A DNA stretch of 64,000 nt from Chryseobacterium sp. E1 (GTDB taxonomy: Bacteria > Bacteroidota > Bacteroidia > Flavobacteriales > Weeksellaceae). Positions within the stretch are counted from its first letter, which is position 1. Each line of letters opens with the position of its first letter. Below, in pieces: positions 63,218-64,000 of this stretch. A program made the position numbers and the translations under genes. A model generated the notes under the pieces. It made no database searches. It had not been told where the DNA came from and saw only the letters and a list, made by a program, of their open reading frames with translations. Location: the NCBI GenBank assembly GCA_019203745.1, contig CP078104.1, positions 2,640,501 through 2,704,500 on the forward strand. Reading direction: 5' to 3'.

Positions 63218-63289
63218 ATGCTAAAACAGTATTCTTTTTTCTGGGCAATTTTATTCTTATTTTTTCTTCATCACTATTTTTTAATTTAA
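63218..63289 (+). CDS. Short hydrophobic ORF in the metK leader
   Basis: ATG 63218 opens 23 codons ending TAA 63287-63289, 15 bases before metK. It encodes MLKQYSFFWAILFLFFLHHY and three more residues: almost all Phe, Leu, Ile and aromatic. It could be a leader peptide for attenuation, a small membrane peptide, or chance in AT-rich DNA. Position inside a promoter-proximal leader of a single-gene unit is the only support. Confidence 0.3.
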   Translation: MLKQYSFFWAILFLFFLHHYFLI

Positions 63290-63304
63290 CAAACAAAGAA
63301 TAAT

Positions 63305-64000
63305 ATGTCTTATTTATTTACATCTGAATCAGTTTCAGAAGGACATCCGGATAAAATCGCCGATCAAATCTCAGATGCGTTAATTGACCATTTTTTAGCA
63401 TATGATAAAGATTCAAAAGTAGCATGTGAAACTCTTGTAACTACAGGACAGGTAGTATTGGCAGGAGAAGTAAAATCTGATGCTTACCTTGATGTACAGA
63501 CCATTGCCAGAGAAGTAATCAACGGAATAGGATATACAAAAGGAGAATATATGTTCAATGGAGATTCATGTGGAGTGATCTCTGCAATCCATGAGCAGTC
63601 TCCAGATATCAACCAGGGTGTTGACAGAGCTGTAAATGACGAGTCTTTTGAAGCGAAAGCTAATGCACAGGGAGCAGGAGACCAGGGGATGATGTTTGGA
63701 TATGCAACCAATGAAACGGCCAACTATATGCCTCTTGCATTGGATCTTGCCCACACTATTCTGAAAGAGCTTTCTGAGATCAGAAGAGAAAATAATGAGA
63801 TTACTTACCTTCGTCCTGATGCAAAAGCCAGGTAACGATTGAATATTCTGATGACCACAAACCTATCAGAATTGATTCTATCGTAGTATCTACCCAGCAC
63901 GATGACTTCGGATCAGAAGAAGAAATGTTGAACAAGATCCGTGAGGATATCAAAAATATCCTGGTTCCAAGAGTAGTTTCGCAGCAGACTGAAGAGATCA
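63305..64000 (+). CDS. metK: S-adenosylmethionine synthase (partial, one frameshift)
   Basis: [20 protein letters not shown] has the ATP/methionine-binding His and Asp of MetK, followed by [19 protein letters not shown] and [16 protein letters not shown], the flexible-loop and core motifs. A missing C near 63830 (AAAGCCAGGT for AAAGCCCAGGT) shifts the frame; then [20 protein letters not shown] follows. The gene runs out of the window, so about 230 of some 425 residues are visible. It makes SAM from methionine and ATP. It lies behind a long leader. Confidence 0.95.

Overview
The window looks like a chromosomal segment of a flavobacterium, most probably Chryseobacterium or a close relative in the Weeksellaceae. 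This rests on AT-rich DNA, flavobacterial -7 boxes (TAnnTTTG), a secreted protein with a type IX secretion C-terminal domain, several SusC/OMP-type receptors, a cbb3 oxidase with fused CcoN and CcoO, and many AT-rich intergenic repeats. The genus is inferred from overall protein character; no rRNA is present. No tRNA, CRISPR array, insertion sequence or prophage was seen.

About half of the larger genes are broken by single-base indels, mostly one missing base in a short homopolymer. The breaks hit housekeeping genes (metK, acnB, thiG, ccoNO, katA), and the two sides always join into one normal protein. I therefore treat them as sequence errors and annotate each gene over its full span, noting the break. 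Real frames should be rechecked against reads.

Layout. 1-4.1 kb: end of an MCE/MlaD protein, two Fe-S reductase-like proteins, a membrane protein and a small conserved protein. 4.2-8.7 kb: a short polysaccharide locus (glycosyltransferase, flippase, asparagine synthase). 8.7-11.3 kb: two lipoproteins around serS. 11.4-21 kb: the minus-strand cbb3 oxidase cluster (ccoI, ccoS, ccoNO, ccoQ, ccoP, ccoG, fixH-like, TauE-like), with a Crp/Fnr regulator divergent from it. 21-25.2 kb: panB, a pseudouridine synthase and a T9SS cargo protein. 25.2-31.5 kb: a TPP riboswitch and the thiamine operon thiS-thiC-tenI-thiE-thiG-thiH-thiF.

31.7-42.2 kb: three outer-membrane receptors, a DUF5694-type protein and a LytS/LytTR two-component pair. 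One receptor has a long 5' leader with an S-box-like element and a short ORF rich in Cys and Met. 42.6-48 kb: two different aconitases in tandem. 48.3-57.6 kb: WG-repeat protein, a second TPP riboswitch in front of a TonB receptor (probable thiamine uptake), an HU-CCDC81-like membrane protein, thioesterase, 2-hydroxyacid dehydrogenase, serine hydrolase, Ig-like lipoprotein and haem-binding protein. 57.7-60.4 kb: NUDIX, xerD, dCMP deaminase and enoyl-CoA hydratase on the minus strand. 60.5-64 kb: katA and oxyR divergent from a shared palindromic control region, then the start of metK behind a long leader with its own small ORF.

The most interesting material is regulatory: the S-box-like leader with its Cys/Met mini-ORF, the hairpin that covers the thiS start, the TPP-controlled receptor, and the katA/oxyR intergenic palindrome.
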